A DNA stretch of 63,173 bases from Thiomicrorhabdus heinhorstiae (GCF_013391765.2 NZ_JACBGI020000012.1:1-63173); one strand, 5' to 3'. Positions 25,539 to 34,819 are shown, counted from the stretch's first letter. Notes: a model not told the origin generated them from the letters alone. Made by a program: numbers and translations.

Positions 25539-27803
25539 TCAATGCGTCAGCTTCATAAAGACTTGCGGCAATTGCTCAGGCAATTTATCAACATGATCGA
25601 TGACCGTGTACTGGTTGCCGAATACATCTGCCACATACTCATCCGCTTTTGGATCGACCGTGATGCAGTAAGAATAAATACCTTTACTCTGTAGCTCTTC
25701 GACCGCCTTGTGCGTATCCTGAATCAAGGTTTGCGGATCTTTGGCATCAATATCTGCCGGCTCACCATCCGTCAACACCAACATCAGCTTTTTCTCCGCC
25801 TGCTGGCCTTCAAGATAGTGTGCCGCATGACGCATTGCCGCCCCCATACGAGTTGAGTAAGAGGCTTCCATCGCGGCAATACGTGCTTTGACTTCGTCGG
25901 TGTAACCTTCCGAATAACCTTTAATATGCTGATAACGCACTTCATGGCGGGTATCGGAACAGAAACCGGCAATCGCAAACTTATCGCCCAACTGTTCAAC
26001 CGTCCAGGCGGTAATTGCCAGGGCTTCTTCGGAAAGCTCCAACAATGTCTGACCGGTTTGTTCGTTGCGCTCATTCAAGGATTGCGACGTATCCACCAAC
26101 AGCATCACGGCGATATTACGGCTATCGGTCGTATGGCTATAGTTGATACGCGGATCAGGCGCCTGTCCGCTCTTGAAGTCGATCACCGAACGCAACGCGA
26201 TATCCAGATCCAGCTCTTCGCCTTCCTCCTGGAAGCGAATACGCTTTTTATTCTGCGGCTTCAGCATCTCGATCATTTTCTTCAAACGCTTGGCAAGCAC
26301 GTCGTGTTTTGCCATCAGGCGGTCGATCTTACCGGCATCTCCGGACGGATGCAGACGCTCGTAAACAGTCGTCCAGTCAGGACGATAGCCTTCCGAAATA
26401 TAATCCCACTCGTCGTAGTGACGCGGCGGCAAACCACCCTCATTTTCGACAATTTTCTCTTCGTTCTCATACTCGTTCGGCATGATCTCATCCGACTCGT
26501 CATACTCCTCGTAGTAGAACCAGATATAGCGGTTGTCGTCACGGTAAGAGACTTCGGTATCGTCGAAAAAGACGCCCGGCAAACTGTCCGAAGACTGCTT
26601 GCGCGTCTTCACATAGAAATCGATACCCAACTCAGCCATATCCTGAGTGGTTGAACCCTCACCTTTCTCAGCCATGACTTTATGGAAGCGCTCGCGAAAC
26701 TCTTCCAGCAACGGGTTTTCCGGGTCGAAATTCTCATCCAGCAGCGCACGCGACATACGCGTTGCACGGTAACGCAGACACGACATTTTCTTATCGTCAC
26801 AAGCACCTTTTTCAGGATATGGATGCAACGACAGGAACAGTTTTTTCAGCCCTGGATAGCGTTGAATTGCTAAATGCTCGACACGACAGTCTTCAAACAT
26901 CGAGATAAACAGCTGCATATGCGGTGCGAAGTTATCCGCCATCAGCTGAGACGACCAGGTTTTGTGCGCCATCATATGCGCTAAAGTCGCGCGGTAACGG
27001 TCTATACCCGATACGCCATTCTCTTCATCATACACATCCGGGATGGCAATCAGCTCGTCATCAAGATAAGGAACCGGTTTGCGTAGCTGGTCAAATGCGG
27101 TCGCAAATGTCTGGAACGGCAGGTCGCAATCCCACATACATTCCTTAAGCATATCCATGTGACGTTCGACATCCTTAAAGGTTGTCCCTTTGCGCTCGCG
27201 GGTGATAATGCTCTTGGCATCGTGCGATTCCAGCTTAAAGTAGGCGATCTGCTCGTCCGGCGCATTCAGATAGTTGCGTGCGCCGTAATCGATAAAGTTA
27301 CGAATACCGTTCAGGCACAACTTAGAAATCAGTTGCGGCATAGACTCCAACAGAGCAACCATCCCCGGGCTCTCATACAAAGAGTGGTGTCCGTGGATAA
27401 CCGTCTGCGTTTTTTCGACATATTCGTCAATAATTTGCAGATAAAACTCTAAATCTTCGATTCGATCGATACGACGGCACACATGCCCTAGCGTCGACAA
27501 AAATGGAATCAAAGCTTTTTTATTTGGACTACGCGCCATCAGATAGCTGTAGTCAGCAATCATTTTATTGGTGCCCTTTCCGAAGTGCGAAGCAATATCC
27601 GGCATCACTTCCATGTACACCAATACCGGCTCAACACCCTGACCGATTTTACACAGGAAGTTCGCACCGTCTAAATAAGCCTCAACCCCTTCAGGTGACA
27701 ACTTGGACACCGCATATCCCAGCAACTCAGGAAACAGCTCGACCGCTTTTGGAAACTTACAGGTAAACTTTTCCTGATATTCAGCAAATAACTCTTCATT
27801 CAT
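25539..27803 (-). CDS. cbbO: CbbO-type VWA-domain RuBisCO activase subunit (form II partner)
   Basis: A 754-residue adaptor of the CbbQO activase. The C-terminal von Willebrand factor A domain has the MIDAS motif DTSQS (571-575) and later VLTDGEPADID. The middle carries the CbbO/NorD-like acidic region (YYEEYDESDEIMPNEYENEEK). In studied systems CbbO binds inhibited RuBisCO and couples it to the CbbQ AAA+ ring. It follows cbbQ, with a 175-bp gap holding a long hairpin, and lies in the cbbM operon, so it probably serves form II. A paralogue is at 36088. Confidence 0.93.
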   Translation of the reverse strand: MNEELFAEYQEKFTCKFPKAVELFPELLGYAVSKLSPEGVEAYLDGANFLCKIGQGVEPVLVYMEVMPDIASHFGKGTNKMIADYSYLMARSPNKKALIPFLSTLGHVCRRIDRIEDLEFYLQIIDEYVEKTQTVIHGHHSLYESPGMVALLESMPQLISKLCLNGIRNFIDYGARNYLNAPDEQIAYFKLESHDAKSIITRERKGTTFKDVERHMDMLKECMWDCDLPFQTFATAFDQLRKPVPYLDDELIAIPDVYDEENGVSGIDRYRATLAHMMAHKTWSSQLMADNFAPHMQLFISMFEDCRVEHLAIQRYPGLKKLFLSLHPYPEKGACDDKKMSCLRYRATRMSRALLDENFDPENPLLEEFRERFHKVMAEKGEGSTTQDMAELGIDFYVKTRKQSSDSLPGVFFDDTEVSYRDDNRYIWFYYEEYDESDEIMPNEYENEEKIVENEGGLPPRHYDEWDYISEGYRPDWTTVYERLHPSGDAGKIDRLMAKHDVLAKRLKKMIEMLKPQNKKRIRFQEEGEELDLDIALRSVIDFKSGQAPDPRINYSHTTDSRNIAVMLLVDTSQSLNERNEQTGQTLLELSEEALAITAWTVEQLGDKFAIAGFCSDTRHEVRYQHIKGYSEGYTDEVKARIAAMEASYSTRMGAAMRHAAHYLEGQQAEKKLMLVLTDGEPADIDAKDPQTLIQDTHKAVEELQSKGIYSYCITVDPKADEYVADVFGNQYTVIDHVDKLPEQLPQVFMKLTH

Positions 27804-27886
27804 ACTTAAACGTTCTCATTCGTTTAATTGAAAAATAAACTCTTACAAAAAGAGCAATCATCTATTTGAGAATGTCGATTTTGGAT

Positions 27887-27949
27887 GCTGTGCAAAGCAG
27901 GTTGAGGGAATGTACAAATCGTACATAACCGAAACCAATACCGCACAGC
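27887..27949 (-). repeat. GTAC-N5-GTAC long hairpin, copy 2 (cbbQ-cbbO gap of the cbbM operon)
   Basis: Nested inverted repeats: GCTGTGC (27887-27893) with GCACAGC (27943-27949), GGTT with AACC, and ATGTAC with GTACAT around a 5-nt tip. In the sense (minus) direction the core reads ATGTAC-GATTT-GTACATTCC. It shares the core and flanking layout with elements at 34707-34819 and 48840-48930, all in Calvin-cycle intergenic regions and all in sense orientation. Confidence 0.7.
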
Positions 27950-27978
27950 GCCAAAGGCGACAGAGCTCAAATGATGAT

Positions 27979-28779
27979 TTAGCCGAAGATCATCGAGATT
28001 GCGTTGTCTAGAGTTTCGCGAATGTCTGCATCGTCGGTAATCGGACGAACCAGCGCCATCTTACAGGCTTCAACCGGTGAGATACCTTTGTTGATCAGAG
28101 TTGCTGCATAAACCATAAGACGAGTAGAAATACCTTCATCCAGACCGTGACCTTTCAGATTACGCGCAGTTTCACCGATTTGAACCAACTTCTTAGCCGT
28201 CGCTTCGTCAACACCACCCTCTTTTTGCAGGATGTGTGCTTCGGTTTCCGCATCGGCATAATCAAAGTCCAGTGCACAGAAACGCTGTTTGGTTGATTGC
28301 TTAAGGTCTTTCATTAGCGACTGATAACCCGGGTTATAAGAGATAACCAGCTGGAAATCAGGATGCGCTTTAATTAGTTCACCTTTTTTATCCAGAGAAA
28401 GTTCACGACGATGGTCAGTTAGCGCGTGGATAACCACCATCGTATCTTGACGCGCCTCAACGATCTCATCCAGATAGCAGATAGCACCGTAACGAGCGGC
28501 CATGGTTAAAGGACCATCAACCCAACGAGTTCCGTTGGCATCCAGCAGGTAACGACCGACTAGGTCGGAAGCGGTGATATCTTCATTACAGGAAACCGTG
28601 ATAATCGGCTTACCCAGTTTCCATGCCATATGTTCGACAAAACGTGATTTACCACAACCGGTCGGCCCTTTTACCATGACTGGCAGGCGAGCGTCGTAAG
28701 CCGCTTCATACAGTTCAATCTCGTTAGATTGCGCGTCGTAGAAAGGTTCGTTGTCAATTTTGTATTGTGAAATATCCAT
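27979..28779 (-). CDS. cbbQ: CbbQ-type AAA+ RuBisCO activase (form II partner)
   Basis: A 266-residue MoxR-like AAA+ ATPase. Walker A is GPTGCGKS (38-45) and Walker B is AICYLDEIVEAR. Sensor 1 is in [10 protein letters not shown], and the C-terminal lid has GHGLDEGISTRLMVYAATLI. With CbbO it uses ATP to strip inhibitory sugar phosphates from RuBisCO. The ATG at 28779 has GGGGAA upstream; the frame is open further. It lies downstream of cbbM, beyond a terminator, and is closely similar to the paralogue at 35136. Confidence 0.94.
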   Translation of the reverse strand: MDISQYKIDNEPFYDAQSNEIELYEAAYDARLPVMVKGPTGCGKSRFVEHMAWKLGKPIITVSCNEDITASDLVGRYLLDANGTRWVDGPLTMAARYGAICYLDEIVEARQDTMVVIHALTDHRRELSLDKKGELIKAHPDFQLVISYNPGYQSLMKDLKQSTKQRFCALDFDYADAETEAHILQKEGGVDEATAKKLVQIGETARNLKGHGLDEGISTRLMVYAATLINKGISPVEACKMALVRPITDDADIRETLDNAISMIFG

Positions 28780-28961
28780 CTTGAGTTCCCCGAAAACTAT
28801 TAGATAAAAACTGAAAGACTGCACCTAAAACGGCGCAAGCGAAAGAAAAAGTAAATTAAATTTAAGCCCTTACAAAGAGAGTTTCTCAAAAATTCTCTTC
28901 CTTACCATGGAAAAGGCTCAAATCGAATGTGCTTTAATCGTAAAAACAATAGAAAAATTTA

Positions 28962-28993
28962 AAAAAAACCCTGCCACAGGAGCAGGGTTTTTT
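28962..28993 (-). terminator. Intrinsic terminator between cbbM and cbbQ
   Basis: The perfect stem AAAAAACCCTGC/GCAGGGTTTTTT has a 7-nt loop and is flanked on the minus strand by TTTTTTTT. It lies 35 bp after the cbbM stop and 183 bp before the cbbQ start. It should let cbbM mRNA greatly exceed the activase mRNA, with cbbQO made by readthrough or from its own promoter. Confidence 0.9.
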
Positions 28994-29027
28994 ATCGGTT
29001 CACATAAACAAGTGTTTATACACTCAG

Positions 29028-30428
29028 TTATTTGTGAACGCCTAACTTCTCACGCCACTCTGGGAATAGCTTGTCAGCATCACCAGGGAATGATTCGAAT
29101 GCGCGAGCGAATTCTGGGTGCTCTTTCGCGTATTCGATTGGGTCTGCACCTGTCTTCCAGCAGTCATAAGCCTGGCCTAGAGAGATACCACCGGCAGCTG
29201 GGCTGTCGATGTGACCGAATGAACCACCACCACAAGTGTTGATGACGTTACCGTGACCTAGGTTCTCGAAGAAACCTGGTAGGCGAAGCGCGTTCATACC
29301 ACCAGAGATGATCGGAGTAGTCGGCTTCATGCCGTACCACTTCTGATAGAAGTAAGGCCCTTGACACTCGTCACGCTCAAGCATGTAAGCTAGTACGCGC
29401 TCGTCATTGTGACCTTCCATTTTACCGTAACCCATAGTACCAGTGTGAATACCTGAAGCACCCATTAGACGAGCTAACTTCATGTAACATAAAGGATCCA
29501 TACCCATTGGTGACTTATAAGAAGTAACCGCACCGTGACCTGCACGGTGGAAGTGTAGGTAGGTATCTGGGAATGCACGACGTGAAGTAGTCACACCAGC
29601 TGGACCAGTTACGAAACCGTCAACCAGGAATGCAACGTGCTTTTCGTTACCGTATTTAGCGAATTCGCCAAGAACGTATTCACCACGCTTGATCATTTCT
29701 TCGTGGAAGTCTGCAGTTACGTTAGCAGAGAATAGTTTCGCTTGACCAGTCGCTTGTTGAGCGCGATCCATTGCTTCTGCAACCTTAGGAATAACAACTT
29801 CCATTGGGCAGAAAGGCTGGTTAGCTTGTGGCTCATCGTTCTTGATGAAATCACCACCCAACCAGAAGTCATAACATGCTTTCGCGAATGGCTCAGGACG
29901 TAGACCTAGTTTAGGCTTGATGATCGTACCGGCGATGTAACCACCGTCAACTTCTGGACGACCTAGGATTTTCCACAGGTCAGAGATGTCAGTCGCTGGA
30001 CCGTCGAATTTCTTAACCATTTGCTCTGGAACCAAGAAGTCCAACATACGTAGACCTTCGTGGTCACCCATACCTTGGTTGTTACCCAGAATCAAAGACC
30101 ACATGTGAGAAACGTTGTAGTGACCATCAATTAGGTTAGGATCGAATAGATCCACCGGGTAAGCGATCTTCATCAGACCACCTTTCTCACCGAAAGCAGC
30201 TTCGTCGATCTCATAAACTAGAGCGTCAACACCACGAGTGAAGTCATCAGTAGTAGAAACTTCAACGTTAGTACCAGTTGAAGATTCAGCAGCAACGTGA
30301 GCCGCTACTTCTAGGAAACCGTAACCAGCAGCTGGTTTTAGACGGTATGCAACAAGAAGGTGGTTACCATTTGCAACCAAGTTCTCTTCAGATAGAGTTA
30401 AGTCAGCGTAACGATTCGACTGATCCAT
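29028..30428 (-). CDS. cbbM: Form II RuBisCO (ribulose-bisphosphate carboxylase)
   Basis: A 466-residue form II large subunit that carboxylates RuBP without a small subunit. The catalytic stretch TIIKPKLG has Lys171. The carbamylated Lys is K196 in [10 protein letters not shown], with its Mg ligands following, and loop 6 is in [10 protein letters not shown]. The N-terminus [12 protein letters not shown] is that of the proteobacterial CbbM clade. Codons are strongly biased (ggt, cgt, act), as in the other highly expressed genes here. It has its own sigma70-type promoter with LysR-type boxes at 30499-30637 and a strong terminator. Form II enzymes suit high CO2 and low O2. Confidence 0.98.
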   Translation of the reverse strand: MDQSNRYADLTLSEENLVANGNHLLVAYRLKPAAGYGFLEVAAHVAAESSTGTNVEVSTTDDFTRGVDALVYEIDEAAFGEKGGLMKIAYPVDLFDPNLIDGHYNVSHMWSLILGNNQGMGDHEGLRMLDFLVPEQMVKKFDGPATDISDLWKILGRPEVDGGYIAGTIIKPKLGLRPEPFAKACYDFWLGGDFIKNDEPQANQPFCPMEVVIPKVAEAMDRAQQATGQAKLFSANVTADFHEEMIKRGEYVLGEFAKYGNEKHVAFLVDGFVTGPAGVTTSRRAFPDTYLHFHRAGHGAVTSYKSPMGMDPLCYMKLARLMGASGIHTGTMGYGKMEGHNDERVLAYMLERDECQGPYFYQKWYGMKPTTPIISGGMNALRLPGFFENLGHGNVINTCGGGSFGHIDSPAAGGISLGQAYDCWKTGADPIEYAKEHPEFARAFESFPGDADKLFPEWREKLGVHK

Positions 30429-30498
30429 TTTTCTTACCTCAAATTGTAGGGATGTCTGAGCTTATTCGCCCGAGATGAACATCCTTTATTTTTGTTAA

Positions 30499-30514
30499 AT
30501 CAAATAATTATGAT
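30499..30514. promoter_or_regulatory. Candidate CbbR site downstream of the cbbM start of transcription
   Basis: ATC-N10-GAT within the repeat TCAAATAATTATGATCTAACC closely copies the repeat at 30566 (TCAATAATTTTGATCTAATCC). It would centre near +24 of cbbM. The spacing is one base longer than the LysR T-N11-A consensus, so binding may be weaker. Confidence 0.5.
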
Positions 30515-30537
30515 CTAACCCCGAAACTTGAGAGGTC

Positions 30538-30566
30538 ATTATAAAGAGAGCATGGATTTATTCCAA
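30538..30566 (-). promoter_or_regulatory. Promoter of cbbM
   Basis: On the minus strand TTGGAA (30566-30561) is followed by a 17-bp spacer and a perfect TATAAT (30543-30538). This is the best promoter match in the 238-bp cbbR-cbbM gap. It would give a 5' leader of about 100 nt. The LysR-type box at 30566-30580 touches the -35. Confidence 0.75.
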
Positions 30567-30580
30567 TCAATAATTTTGAT
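30566..30580. promoter_or_regulatory. Candidate CbbR box (ATC-N9-GAT) at the cbbM -35
   Basis: ATC-N9-GAT, an exact T-N11-A LysR-type half-site arrangement with inner symmetry ATCAA/TTGAT. It is centred near -42 relative to the inferred start, where LysR activators usually contact RNA polymerase. The cbbR gene is immediately upstream. Confidence 0.6.
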
Positions 30581-30619
30581 CTAATCCATTGCTTTAGAGC
30601 TATACAAAATCAGATAACA

Positions 30620-30637
30620 TATCGATTAGTTTCGATA
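30620..30637. promoter_or_regulatory. Palindrome upstream of cbbM
   Basis: The perfect inverted repeat TATCGA-N6-TCGATA lies about 98 bp upstream of the inferred cbbM start. It could be a further regulator site, for CbbR or another protein. Confidence 0.45.
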
Positions 30638-30656
30638 CTGAAAAGAAATCGAATTG

Positions 30657-30678
30657 AAACTTGATTTTAGTCAAGTTT
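30657..30678 (-). terminator. Stem-loop overlapping the end of the first cbbR
   Basis: AAACTTGA/TCAAGTTT with a 6-nt loop overlaps the cbbR stop codon. The following T-run is short on the minus strand, so it is a weak terminator candidate between cbbR and the cbbM promoter region. Confidence 0.4.
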
Positions 30679-31611
30679 TTGAAAGGCTTTCTTGCTGAGC
30701 TTCTCCCCTTCAGTGCGTAACAGCTCAATTAATTTTTCTGCGGCAATCGACAAAACCTTGCCTTTTGAGTGCACTAGATACCAGTGGCGATTGATCGGAA
30801 AACCTTCCACATCGAGAATACTGATTTCGCCTTGATTGATTTCATTCATCAGGGTCGGCACGGATGCGACGGTGATTCCCAAATTCTGCAACAAACCGAG
30901 ACGAATCGCTTCGTTACCGCCGAGCACCATCTTGATATGCGGTTGAAAACCAAACTCTTCAAAGACTTTTTCGATATGGGCGCGAATCCCCGAACCGGTC
31001 TCTCGCATCAAAAAAGGTTCGTCTTCGAGATCTTCAATGGTCAGCCTTCTGCCTACCAGCGGATGCTTGCTGTTGGCAACAAATGCCAAAGGATTAATCG
31101 CCAGCTGCGAAGATTCGACATTCAAAGCTTCAGGCGGCTGCCCCAGCAGATAGAAATCGTCTTTGTTGTTAGCGATACGATCTAATAAAGTCTCTTTATT
31201 TCCAACCCGCATAATCACAGTGACATCCGGATAGGCCTGGGTAAAATCATACACCACCTTCGGTACAAAGTACTGTGCGGTCGAGATCACCGACAACTTG
31301 ACACTGCCACCGGAGAACCCCTTAATGTGATTGATTTTCTGTTCGGCAAAGGAAAGTTGGTTCAACACTACACTGGCGCAGTCATACAACACTTGACCGG
31401 CATCGGTGAGATAAACTTTACGACCGATCTGCTCGAATAGCGGCGTTTCCAGGACGTCGACCAGTTTTTTAACCTGCATCGAGACAGTCGGTTGAGTCAA
31501 ATGCAGCTCTTCAGCTGCCTTAGAGAAGCTGTGGTGACGCGCAATACTCTCAAATACTTGCAACTGGCGAAGCGTAGCATTACGTGCTAAGAGCGAAATT
31601 TTTTCAGGCAT
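30667..31611 (-). CDS. cbbR: LysR-type regulator CbbR, adjacent to cbbM
   Basis: A 314-residue LysR-type transcription factor. The N-terminal winged helix is LRQLQVFESIARHHSFSKAAEELHLTQPTVSMQVKKL (about residues 14-50). The C-terminal effector domain has the CbbR-like FLMRETGSGIRAHIEKVF. CbbR senses Calvin-cycle intermediates and activates cbb operons. It is on the same strand as cbbM and directly upstream of the cbbM control region, so form II is its probable target; cross-control of cbbLS is also possible. Confidence 0.9.
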   Translation of the reverse strand: MPEKISLLARNATLRQLQVFESIARHHSFSKAAEELHLTQPTVSMQVKKLVDVLETPLFEQIGRKVYLTDAGQVLYDCASVVLNQLSFAEQKINHIKGFSGGSVKLSVISTAQYFVPKVVYDFTQAYPDVTVIMRVGNKETLLDRIANNKDDFYLLGQPPEALNVESSQLAINPLAFVANSKHPLVGRRLTIEDLEDEPFLMRETGSGIRAHIEKVFEEFGFQPHIKMVLGGNEAIRLGLLQNLGITVASVPTLMNEINQGEISILDVEGFPINRHWYLVHSKGKVLSIAAEKLIELLRTEGEKLSKKAFQKLD

Positions 31612-31685
31612 AATCGAACAGACTTAGAATAGGAATGCTCTTATTGTACTGCGCCGTTGCCTGGCTGTTAAGCGTAAACAACCGA

Positions 31686-32612
31686 TTAACGGGTATCCGA
31701 CATCGCCAGTAATTTTTTGATATCCACGGTTTGCAGAAAATCCAGAAAGGCTTGGGAAGGCGGCATTAACGATTTGTCTTTCATACGCGCAACGTACCAG
31801 TTACGGATCAGAGGGAACTCCTGCACATCCAGAATCACCAGATGACCGTACTTGACCTCAATACGAATCGCCTGTTTAGGAAGGACGGAGATACCCAAAT
31901 CCGCCATTACCGCCTGCTTCATTGACTCGGTACTGCCCAGCTCCATATAAGGCTCGATATGCAGATCATGCTCGGCAAACTTTTCTACCACCGAAGAACG
32001 GATTCCCGAACCGACCTCACGCATCAGAAAACGTTCGTTGGCAATATCTTCAATCGCGATATTTTTTTGCTTACTTAACCGATGGCTCGGATGCGCCACA
32101 ACCACCAATTCACTTTCAAAGAACGGAAAAGCGTCCATTTTCAACTCTTCGGGGACGCGTCCCATAATCGATAAATCATATTGGTTGTTCTTAAGCTCAT
32201 CGATAATTCGCCGGCGGTTGATAACCGTAATCGACGGGCGAACATCCGGAAAACGGTTCAAAAAAGCCTTCAAAATATAAGGCATAAAATACTTGGCAGG
32301 AGTCACCACTGCCATGCGCAGTTCCCCTTCAACATTGTTCTGCGCCGACTTGATGGAAACATTCAATTCCTGTAATTCTTCAAGAATTTTTTGACAACTT
32401 TGAAACATCTGCTTGCCCGGAGGCGTGAGATAAAGCTTCTTTCCAACCACTTCGATTAGTTTTACATCGTTGTTCTCCTCCAAGCGTTTTACTTGGATCG
32501 ATACCGCCGGTTGTGACAAATTCAGCTCTTCGGCAGCGCGGGTAAAACTCCCTAAACGGGCCACTGCTTCAAAAATTCGAATCTGTTGCGCGGTAATGTG
32601 CAAATTTTGCAT
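31686..32612 (-). CDS. cbbR: LysR-type regulator CbbR, divergent from cbbLS
   Basis: A 308-residue LysR-type regulator. The helix-turn-helix is QQIRIFEAVARLGSFTRAAEELNLSQPAVSIQVKRL, and the effector domain has FLMREVGSGIRSSVVEKF, the same signature as the neighbouring CbbR. It is transcribed away from cbbL, with a 284-bp shared control region, the classic CbbR-cbbLS layout. The two CbbR copies lie 74 bp apart but differ a lot in sequence, so they are probably old paralogues with separate jobs. Confidence 0.9.
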   Translation of the reverse strand: MQNLHITAQQIRIFEAVARLGSFTRAAEELNLSQPAVSIQVKRLEENNDVKLIEVVGKKLYLTPPGKQMFQSCQKILEELQELNVSIKSAQNNVEGELRMAVVTPAKYFMPYILKAFLNRFPDVRPSITVINRRRIIDELKNNQYDLSIMGRVPEELKMDAFPFFESELVVVAHPSHRLSKQKNIAIEDIANERFLMREVGSGIRSSVVEKFAEHDLHIEPYMELGSTESMKQAVMADLGISVLPKQAIRIEVKYGHLVILDVQEFPLIRNWYVARMKDKSLMPPSQAFLDFLQTVDIKKLLAMSDTR

Positions 32613-32663
32613 AACCCTAATCCTGTTATGGTTATTGAAAATACGGCGCCTAACGCCATTAGC

Positions 32664-32679
32664 ATAAACATTTGTTTAT
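32664..32679. promoter_or_regulatory. Palindrome in the cbbR-cbbL control region
   Basis: The perfect inverted repeat ATAAAC-N4-GTTTAT lies 52 bp from the cbbR start, within the divergent control region. It is a candidate CbbR operator, although its spacing differs from the ATC-N9-GAT boxes at cbbM. A possible -10 (TATAAC, 32686-32691) follows. Confidence 0.45.
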
Positions 32680-32896
32680 TTTCACTATAACAAAGCGTGC
32701 GCGAAAAAAAATTTGCTTTTTCCTAACATAGGCTTCAACGAAATTTGACGGGAAGTTTATTCGGGGAAATTTTCCAAACTCTCTTCAAATTTTTTAGCTA
32801 AGAGTATCACAAAACCGTAATGCTAATCGAAAGCGCCGCGGCTTTTATTTTACTCTTAAAAATTTAAACCATGATTAACCGTTAAAGAGGTCAAAT

Positions 32897-34315
32897 ATGG
32901 CAAAGACGTATAACGCTGGTGTAAAAGAATACCGCGAAACTTATTGGATGCCGGAATATGAGCCGAAAGAATCAGATTTCCTAGCATGTTTTAAAGTAGT
33001 TCCACAGGATGGTGTTCCTCGTGAAGAAATCGCTGCTGCGGTAGCTGCAGAATCTTCAACAGGTACTTGGACAACTGTTTGGACTGACCTTCTAACTGAC
33101 CTTGACTACTACAAAGGTCGTGCATACCGCATTGAAGACGTTCCTGGTGACGACTCTGCGTTCTACGCTTTCATCGCTTACCCGATCGACCTTTTTGAAG
33201 AAGGTTCAATCGTATCGGTAATGACTTCTTTGGTTGGTAACGTTTTCGGATTTAAAGCGCTTCGCTCTATCCGTCTTGAAGATATCCGTTTCCCACTAGC
33301 TTACGTTATGACTTGTGGTGGGCCTCCACACGGTATCCAGGTTGAACGTGACAAAATGGATAAGTACGGCCGTCCGATGTTGGGTTGTACTATCAAACCG
33401 AAACTTGGTCTATCTGCTAAAAACTACGGTCGTGCAGTTTATGAGTGTCTTCGTGGTGGTCTTGACTTCACGAAAGATGATGAGAACGTCACTTCTCAGC
33501 CATTCATGCGCTGGAGAGACCGTTTCCTATTCTGTCAGGATGCAATTCTGAAAGCAGAAGCGGAGACGGGTGAGCGTAAAGGTCACTACCTGAACGTTAC
33601 TGCCGGTACACCTGAAGAGATGTACGAGCGTGCGGAATTCGCGAAAGAGATCGGTACTCCGATCATCATGCACGACTTCCTGACTGGTGGTCTGACTGCG
33701 AACACAGGTCTTGCAAACTACTGCCGTAAGAACGGTCTGTTGTTGCACATCCACCGCGCGATGCACGGTGTAATCGACCGTAACCCACTACACGGTATCC
33801 ACTTCCGCGTACTTTCAAAAGTACTTCGTTTGTCAGGTGGTGACCACCTTCACTCAGGTACGGTTGTCGGTAAGCTTGAAGGTGACCGTGAAGCGACTCT
33901 AGGTTGGATCGACATCATGCGTGATTCATTCATCCCTGAAGACCGTTCACGCGGAATCATGTTCGACCAAGACTTCGGTGCAATGCCTGGTGTAATCCCG
34001 GTTGCTTCCGGTGGTATCCACGTATGGCACATGCCGGCACTGGTTACTATCTTCGGTGACGACTCTGTTCTTCAGTTCGGTGGTGGTACTCTAGGTCACC
34101 CATGGGGTAACGCAGCGGGTGCAGCAGCTAACCGTGTTGCTCTTGAAGCGTGTGTTCAAGCTCGTAACGAAGGTCGCGAAGTTGAGAAAGAAGGTAAAGA
34201 CATCCTTACTAACGCAGCTAAGTCTAGCCCAGAGCTTAAGATCGCAATGGAAACTTGGAAAGAAATCAAGTTCGAATTCGATACTGTTGACAAACTAGAC
34301 GTATCTCACAAGTAA
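32897..34315 (+). CDS. cbbL: Form I RuBisCO large subunit
   Basis: A 472-residue form IA-type large subunit. It shows [24 protein letters not shown] at the N-terminus, the catalytic GCTIKPKLG (Lys167), the carbamylated Lys193 in [29 protein letters not shown], and loop 6 [11 protein letters not shown]. Being followed by cbbS-cbbQ-cbbO with no carboxysome genes, it fits the non-carboxysomal form IAq group. Codon use is strongly biased, as expected for very high expression. The start has GAGG upstream. Confidence 0.98.
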   Translation: MAKTYNAGVKEYRETYWMPEYEPKESDFLACFKVVPQDGVPREEIAAAVAAESSTGTWTTVWTDLLTDLDYYKGRAYRIEDVPGDDSAFYAFIAYPIDLFEEGSIVSVMTSLVGNVFGFKALRSIRLEDIRFPLAYVMTCGGPPHGIQVERDKMDKYGRPMLGCTIKPKLGLSAKNYGRAVYECLRGGLDFTKDDENVTSQPFMRWRDRFLFCQDAILKAEAETGERKGHYLNVTAGTPEEMYERAEFAKEIGTPIIMHDFLTGGLTANTGLANYCRKNGLLLHIHRAMHGVIDRNPLHGIHFRVLSKVLRLSGGDHLHSGTVVGKLEGDREATLGWIDIMRDSFIPEDRSRGIMFDQDFGAMPGVIPVASGGIHVWHMPALVTIFGDDSVLQFGGGTLGHPWGNAAGAAANRVALEACVQARNEGREVEKEGKDILTNAAKSSPELKIAMETWKEIKFEFDTVDKLDVSHK

Positions 34316-34337
34316 TCGGAATTTAGGAGAAATATAA

Positions 34338-34688
34338 ATGAGTATTCAAGATTATCCATCACGTATTTCTGATCCTATGTCACGTAAGGCAGAGACTTTC
34401 TCTTACCTTCCAAAAATGGACGACGATCAGATCAAAGCACAAGTTCAATACATCATCAACAAAGGTTGGAACCCTGCGATTGAACACTCAGAACCTGAGC
34501 GTGCAACTGACTACTTCTGGTACATGTGGAAACTTCCAATGTTCGGTGAAACTGATGTGAATGTTGTTCTTGAAGAGATCAACAACTGTATCGCAGCCAA
34601 CCCAAACAACCACGTTCGTTTGATTGGTTACGATAACTTCTCTCAGTCTCAAGGTGCGAACATGCTAATCAAGCGTGGCGACATCTAA
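34338..34688 (+). CDS. cbbS: Form I RuBisCO small subunit
   Basis: A 116-residue small subunit that caps the L8 core. The family features are [45 protein letters not shown] and the C-terminal [10 protein letters not shown]. It begins 22 bp after cbbL with GGAG as ribosome-binding site. A 447-bp structured gap follows before cbbQ. Confidence 0.97.
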   Translation: MSIQDYPSRISDPMSRKAETFSYLPKMDDDQIKAQVQYIINKGWNPAIEHSEPERATDYFWYMWKLPMFGETDVNVVLEEINNCIAANPNNHVRLIGYDNFSQSQGANMLIKRGDI

Positions 34689-34706
34689 TTTAAAAATGGT
34701 TTCTAA

Positions 34707-34819
34707 GGTTCGCCAGTAACCCCGGAGCTTTGTTGGGCGCTGCTCGGAATCCTCATGTACCTTTTGTACACTCCGGTTCCTGTGCTGCGTCCGCCTCGCA
34801 CCAGAATCACAGGCAAACC
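34707..34819 (+). repeat. GTAC-N5-GTAC long hairpin, copy 1 (downstream of cbbS)
   Basis: The core ATGTAC-CTTTT-GTACACTCC (GTAC at 34757 and 34766) is nested inside GGAA/TTCC (34746-34749, 34777-34780) and an outer arm of about 11 bp with two mismatches (34707-34717 with 34809-34819). It starts 19 bp after the cbbS stop, in the sense orientation. A small hairpin GATC..TTCC-ATTTT-GGAA..GATC follows at 34821-34844. Confidence 0.65.

Noticed and set aside
25926-26654. 242-residue open frame antisense to cbbO
   Set aside because: Lies wholly within cbbO, low complexity His/Arg/Gln-rich, no ribosome-binding site or family signature.
32829-32850. Attenuator in the cbbL leader (AAAGC/GCTTT followed by TTTATTTT)
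   Set aside because: The stem is only 5 bp with a GC-rich loop; too weak to call.
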